Below are positions 62,081-64,000 of a stretch of DNA of 64,000 nt, in pieces. The stretch's first letter is position 1; every line of letters begins with the position of its first letter. Source of the stretch: CAVQBP01 sp963848195 (GTDB taxonomy: Bacteria; Bacteroidota; Ignavibacteria; Ignavibacteriales; Ignavibacteriaceae); contig CAWKCY010000017.1 in NCBI GenBank assembly GCA_963848195.1, positions 1 to 64,000 of the forward strand, written 5' to 3'. Below the pieces are notes generated by a model that worked only from the letters and a program-made list of their open reading frames with translations, had not been told where the DNA came from and ran no database searches. A program made the translations under genes and the position numbers.

Positions 62081-62530
62081 TCAACCTTTACTGCTCCCGA
62101 AATCTACCGGCATTGAGACTTGTTCATGTACGATGAGCCATTTTCCATCGATCTTGCGGAAACATGCCGTATACCGAACCGGGGAGCCTATCTGTTGACC
62201 GTTTTTTAACTTTCCACACAGCCGGTTATAGCTATGACTGAATGCAATATCATCACCAACAGTAATAGTGAGATCCCGCATCTCGTAATTCAAAGGAGGT
62301 TCTATCATAGAAAAGACCTTCACCCATGCCTCTTTCTTTGCCTCGGCTCCAACATAATTCCCCTCTACATCAAAAGACACAATGTCTGAAGCGTAAATTG
62401 ACATCACCCCTTCTAAGTCCATATTGCATAGTGCTTCAACATGATTATTAATCTGCCGTTTGATTTCAGCTTTATCAATTGCTTGTTGTGATTTGTAATT
62501 CTTTGTATTATTCTTAATCCGTTGTTCCAT
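62081..62530 (-). CDS. SnoaL/NTF2-like (DUF4440-type) protein
   Basis: 149 residues. AEIKRQINNHVEALCNMDLEGVMSIYASDIVSFDVEG and VRYTACFRKIDGKWLIVHEQVSMP match the NTF2-like YybH/DUF4440 group (ketosteroid-isomerase fold). There is no signal peptide. Members are small ligand-binding or isomerase-like proteins of unknown substrate. AGGAATGAGAA precedes the ATG. Confidence 0.88.
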   Translation of the reverse strand: MEQRIKNNTKNYKSQQAIDKAEIKRQINNHVEALCNMDLEGVMSIYASDIVSFDVEGNYVGAEAKKEAWVKVFSMIEPPLNYEMRDLTITVGDDIAFSHSYNRLCGKLKNGQQIGSPVRYTACFRKIDGKWLIVHEQVSMPVDFGSSKG

Positions 62531-62932
62531 TTCTCATTCCTTTATCATGTTTTCTAATATCTTAATTTACATTATACTAACAAGTGAGAATAAAAGAATT
62601 GGACATACCCTTAAGCTGAAGAATGTGAGCTAAAGGTTAACACCGCGGCTACTTTTTTGAATTCATCCTAAATTCTGTTAAGGGTTAGAAAAGGGGATAT
62701 TCAAGCATCTTTTCATAATTCTTTGAGATAACTATAACAGAGGAGGGTAATGTAATACTAAGAAATGAGTACGAAACTTGTGAGGCAAAAGAAAACTAAA
62801 CTATTATCGGAAAATGTCGAAAATATTAGAGACAGTATTTACGTATTTTCCTCGGAAAGATTCCGGTCAGAAAGTTAGTTAATTATTTGTGAAAAAAGCA
62901 TCGCGGTACAGTTGTAAAAAATTAGATTATAT
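62531..62932. other. Intergenic region with a weak small ORF
   Basis: A 37-codon frame at 62766-62879 (starting MSTKLVRQKKTKLLSENVEN) lies 18 nt after GAGGAGG, too far for a normal ribosome-binding site. Nothing else is evident upstream of the last gene. Confidence 0.3.
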
Positions 62933-63961
62933 ATGAACAATATTTTTATCATAAGATCAGTTGAATTTGATCAACAAAAAGAAGATCCTTTTGGATTTGA
63001 TAATGGCGCAGGAAGAATAGCTGATAAATATCTTACCTTTTCAGGTGTAATAAGGAAGCCTATCTATCTTGTATTTATTTCTATAGTAAATAGACTACTA
63101 GAAACCAAACAACTGCATTGCAGTATTAAGAGCAAAACAGACATTAAAATCAGGTTAGAGAAGTTTCTGGTTTCTTCATGGAAAAGAAATAAAAACTTGA
63201 GGGGTAAATCTGTAATAGGCAATAGAATTAGAAATATCAATCCTTTTGAAGCCAGAGATGGAAATTGGGTAATACAGAATTGTTATAAAATTTATGAAGC
63301 GTCAGTTCGTGAATTGGATCTGGAAAGTATAACTATTTACTATTTAAATAATAATGATGGTGAAATTAAATTATTAAATGAATTTTTAAGCAAAAGCGGG
63401 CACCTTAGTAAAAACAACAGATATATAAATAATCTACTTACAAAATTGAGTAAAAGAAGAACCAGCTTATTTTGCGGAAATACAATTATGGCTCCTAAGT
63501 TAAGAAAAATGTTTGGCAAAGCTCTTAAAGAATCTGTGAAAAGCGGAAATTTTCGTAATGATCAATCTTTTGTAAATAAAATATTTTCTAAGCCTCTGCA
63601 GTCTAACAATCAGATCAATAAAATTTTACATTCAAGCAAATATCCTTTTAGAGCATATAATAATTGGGTAAGGAATTTTGTTTTGGCTGTTGATGCAGAT
63701 ATAAATGGGTTTAATTCAAAATTAGCATGGCAAAATGCTGGCAGATCTTTTAAAGAAATGAAAAATGATAATTATAAAGAGCGTCCTGAACCTAGATGTT
63801 GGTTTGAACTAAACAATAATAAATATATTACTGGCAAGGATTTTGACTCAACTGGATGGAATGCTGTTTTAAAAAGAGCAAAAAGGAAAGACGGCAACTT
63901 TTATGATTTTAAATTAAATGCATTAAGCTCATTGTTAAAAGAGACTTCAGGCAATGAATAG
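62933..63961 (+). CDS. Uncharacterised protein, possibly defence-associated
   Basis: 342 residues, basic, no membrane segments. The family is not identified. The N-terminus DPFGFDNGAGRIADKYLTF, then SGVIRKPIYLVFISIVNRLL, recalls the start of DUF6361-like proteins found in putative restriction/defence operons (G-x-x-R-I-A-x-x-L-x-P-G-x...RxRYxxF), but this is a weak visual match. NPFEARDGNWVIQN and RPEPRCWFELNNNKY are further conserved-looking blocks. The next gene starts 8 nt before its stop codon, so they form an operon. Start ATG 62933 has no clear ribosome-binding site. Confidence 0.6.
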   Translation: MNNIFIIRSVEFDQQKEDPFGFDNGAGRIADKYLTFSGVIRKPIYLVFISIVNRLLETKQLHCSIKSKTDIKIRLEKFLVSSWKRNKNLRGKSVIGNRIRNINPFEARDGNWVIQNCYKIYEASVRELDLESITIYYLNNNDGEIKLLNEFLSKSGHLSKNNRYINNLLTKLSKRRTSLFCGNTIMAPKLRKMFGKALKESVKSGNFRNDQSFVNKIFSKPLQSNNQINKILHSSKYPFRAYNNWVRNFVLAVDADINGFNSKLAWQNAGRSFKEMKNDNYKERPEPRCWFELNNNKYITGKDFDSTGWNAVLKRAKRKDGNFYDFKLNALSSLLKETSGNE

Positions 63962-64000
63962 TAAAGATTATTTTTCATTTATAAGAGAATTTCCCCATAC
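63954..64000 (+). CDS. Partial gene overlapping the preceding one
   Basis: ATG at 63954 lies inside the last codons of the upstream gene (8-nt overlap) and runs off the window as MNSKDYFSFIREFPH. The overlap implies translational coupling and a joint function. No family can be assigned from 15 residues. Confidence 0.5.
   Translation, partial: MNSKDYFSFIREFPH

Noticed and set aside
1..64000. CRISPR array, tRNA or rRNA genes, transposases
   Set aside because: No regularly spaced repeat-spacer array, cloverleaf-like sequence, rRNA landmark or DDE transposase motif was seen. The iterated repeats at 1631-1819 have too few and too short units with unequal spacers.

Overview
The window reads as a piece of an Ignavibacteria-type genome (Bacteroidota/Chlorobi assemblage, Melioribacter/Ignavibacterium-like). 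The base composition is AT-rich. Three large secreted proteins end in the sorting domain typical of this group (QNYPNPFNP, then a C-terminal KKMILLK, KKMVFLK or KKFILMK). Many intergenic regions carry short low-complexity tracts. Where promoters can be read they are sigma70-like (TTGACA, 17-18 bp, TATATT). No rRNA, tRNA, CRISPR array or transposase was seen.

Layout. 0-4.4 kb is an accessory block: a partial antitoxin-like gene, an AbiEi-Fic fusion preceded by six copies of an 18-bp repeat, a metallophosphoesterase and a DUF1016 PD-(D/E)XK nuclease. 4.6-9.4 kb is a + strand run: M16 peptidase, Gfo/Idh/MocA oxidoreductase, threonine/serine dehydratase. 9.6-20.1 kb is an eleven-gene minus-strand operon. 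It combines a nucleotidyltransferase, an MCE/Mla-type lipid transporter (permease, ATPase, MCE protein), an ATP-grasp protein, a class-III aminotransferase, a CDP-alcohol phosphatidyltransferase, a Gfo/Idh/MocA dehydrogenase, a flippase-like membrane protein, a HAD phosphatase and myo-inositol-1-phosphate synthase. I infer a pathway making and moving an inositol- or aminoinositol-containing polar lipid. Four of its genes carry single-base frameshifts.

20.4-30.5 kb is the branched-chain amino acid operon (ilvB-ilvN-ilvC-leuB-leuA-leuC-leuD-cimA). It is preceded by a consensus promoter, a 50-codon Ile/Leu/Val-rich leader peptide too short to be listed by most gene callers, and alternative RNA hairpins, which together look like a transcription attenuator. 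The divergent promoter of the inositol operon has two identical-architecture inverted repeats, one over its -35 box and one just downstream of its start.

30.9-45.7 kb is mixed: a hybrid histidine kinase, an orphan membrane PAS sensor, DinB, a nucleotide cyclase fused to a YHS domain, an ArsR-SRPBCC pair with a perfect operator palindrome, a serine hydrolase lipoprotein, an AAC(3)-I-like acetyltransferase, a secreted metzincin-like protease, and several gene remnants. 45.8-62.5 kb holds two beta-propeller-like sorting-domain proteins, AraC, LacI, MocR and winged-helix regulators, a vanadium haloperoxidase/PAP2-like lipoprotein, an M1 peptidase and several membrane or outer-membrane proteins. 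The right edge (62.9-64 kb) starts an unidentified two-gene overlap that may be a defence operon.

A 97-bp element with palindromic ends occurs twice, both times between convergent genes. All assignments come from reading the sequence and motif recognition; no database search was run.
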